From JAGQTE01 sp964648005 (GTDB lineage: Bacteria; Actinomycetota; Acidimicrobiia; Acidimicrobiales; Acidimicrobilacustridaceae), in assembly GCA_964648005.1 (NCBI GenBank), contig CAZYKR010000293.1:1-5055 (forward strand): a stretch of 5,055 nucleotides of DNA, given 5' to 3'. Positions 4,923-5,055 of the stretch are shown in pieces; position 1 is the first letter of the stretch; each line of letters begins with the position of its first letter. The notes beneath the pieces are model-generated. The model searched no databases. It saw only the letters and a list, made by a program, of their open reading frames with translations, and was not told the DNA's origin. Made by a program: the position numbers and the translations under genes.

Positions 4923-5055
4923 GTGGACCCGATGCTCGACGGCGTGACCGTCCTGGACTTCGCCACCGTCGGCCCAGCGGCGCGCGCCTCGCGCTGGCTG
5001 GCCGACTACGGCGCCACCGTGGTCAAGGTCGGCGCGCCCCCGAAGGCGGGTGGCG
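4923..5055 (+). CDS. CaiB/BaiF-family CoA transferase or racemase, 3' partial
   Basis: Only the first 44 residues are visible before the window ends. They read MDPMLDGVTVLDF, then TVGPAARASRWLADYGATVVKVGAPP, the standard opening of the CaiB/BaiF fold: the first strand after LDGV, the GP loop, then the helix leading into GA-VVKV. Members are family III CoA transferases or alpha-methylacyl-CoA racemases, and this fragment cannot tell which. The usual glutamate after VVKV is glycine here, unlike the other copy in the window, so the two genes are from different subgroups rather than a recent duplication. GTG 4923 is preferred because of the GAGG site; ATG 4932, three codons later, is possible. 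It sits 13 bases after the dehydrogenase on the same strand and probably shares its transcript and substrate pathway. Confidence 0.85.
   Translation, partial: MDPMLDGVTVLDFATVGPAARASRWLADYGATVVKVGAPPKAGG

Noticed and set aside
3668..4966. Long leftward open frame (432 codons) antisense to the dehydrogenase
   Set aside because: It is a shadow typical of high-GC coding sequence, with biased His/Asp/Val/Leu composition, no recognisable domain and no ribosome site. The plus-strand gene is unmistakable.
1..5055. A defence, toxin-antitoxin, mobile or biosynthetic system
   Set aside because: I found no nuclease, helicase, integrase, transposase, repeat array, toxin-antitoxin pair or assembly-line domain on either strand. 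The content is ordinary chromosomal metabolism plus small unknown genes.

Overview
This is a GC-rich chromosomal segment, with G or C at nearly every third codon position by eye. It fits an actinobacterium. The mix of CaiB/BaiF-family CoA transferases, a FadE-type acyl-CoA dehydrogenase and small lipoprotein-like genes would suit Acidimicrobiia-like or mycobacterial-type lineages, but that placement is inference. There are no RNA genes, IS elements, CRISPR arrays or phage genes, and no gene-free stretch over 100 bases.

Layout. (1) Bases 1-1229 (+) hold most of a CaiB/BaiF CoA transferase whose start lies left of the window. (2) It converges, with a 12-base gap, on two small leftward genes (2036-1671, then 1643-1242). 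Both encode N-terminal export signals ending in a possible lipobox cysteine and look like an operon of unknown envelope proteins. (3) A 58-base divergent intergenic region (2037-2094) separates them from a rightward aminoglycoside-phosphotransferase-fold kinase (2095-3156). Both divergent genes have a -10-like hexamer exactly 8 bases before the ATG and no Shine-Dalgarno, so both may be leaderless. (4) The kinase converges, with a 7-base gap, on a leftward 147-residue protein of unknown function (3607-3164). (5) An 81-base divergent region (3608-3688) carries a good promoter and a perfect 15-base palindrome. It leads into an acyl-CoA dehydrogenase (3689-4909), followed after 13 bases by a second CaiB/BaiF gene that runs off the right edge (from 4923).

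How the genes work together. The dehydrogenase and downstream CaiB-family gene probably form one transcription unit. One protein would attach or exchange CoA, or epimerise an alpha-methyl acyl-CoA, and the other would introduce the alpha-beta double bond. This is a beta-oxidation-type module, and its substrate cannot be read from the sequence. The dehydrogenase carries its presumed catalytic glutamate at the helix-G position used by isovaleryl-CoA dehydrogenase and FadE26-like enzymes, with glycine at the usual C-terminal position. The kinase, the unknown 147-residue protein and the two lipoprotein candidates have no evident link to this module.

I see no clear new multi-gene system. The items most worth a second look are the palindrome over the predicted dehydrogenase transcription start, the paired leaderless-looking promoters, and the orphan two-gene secreted-protein operon.
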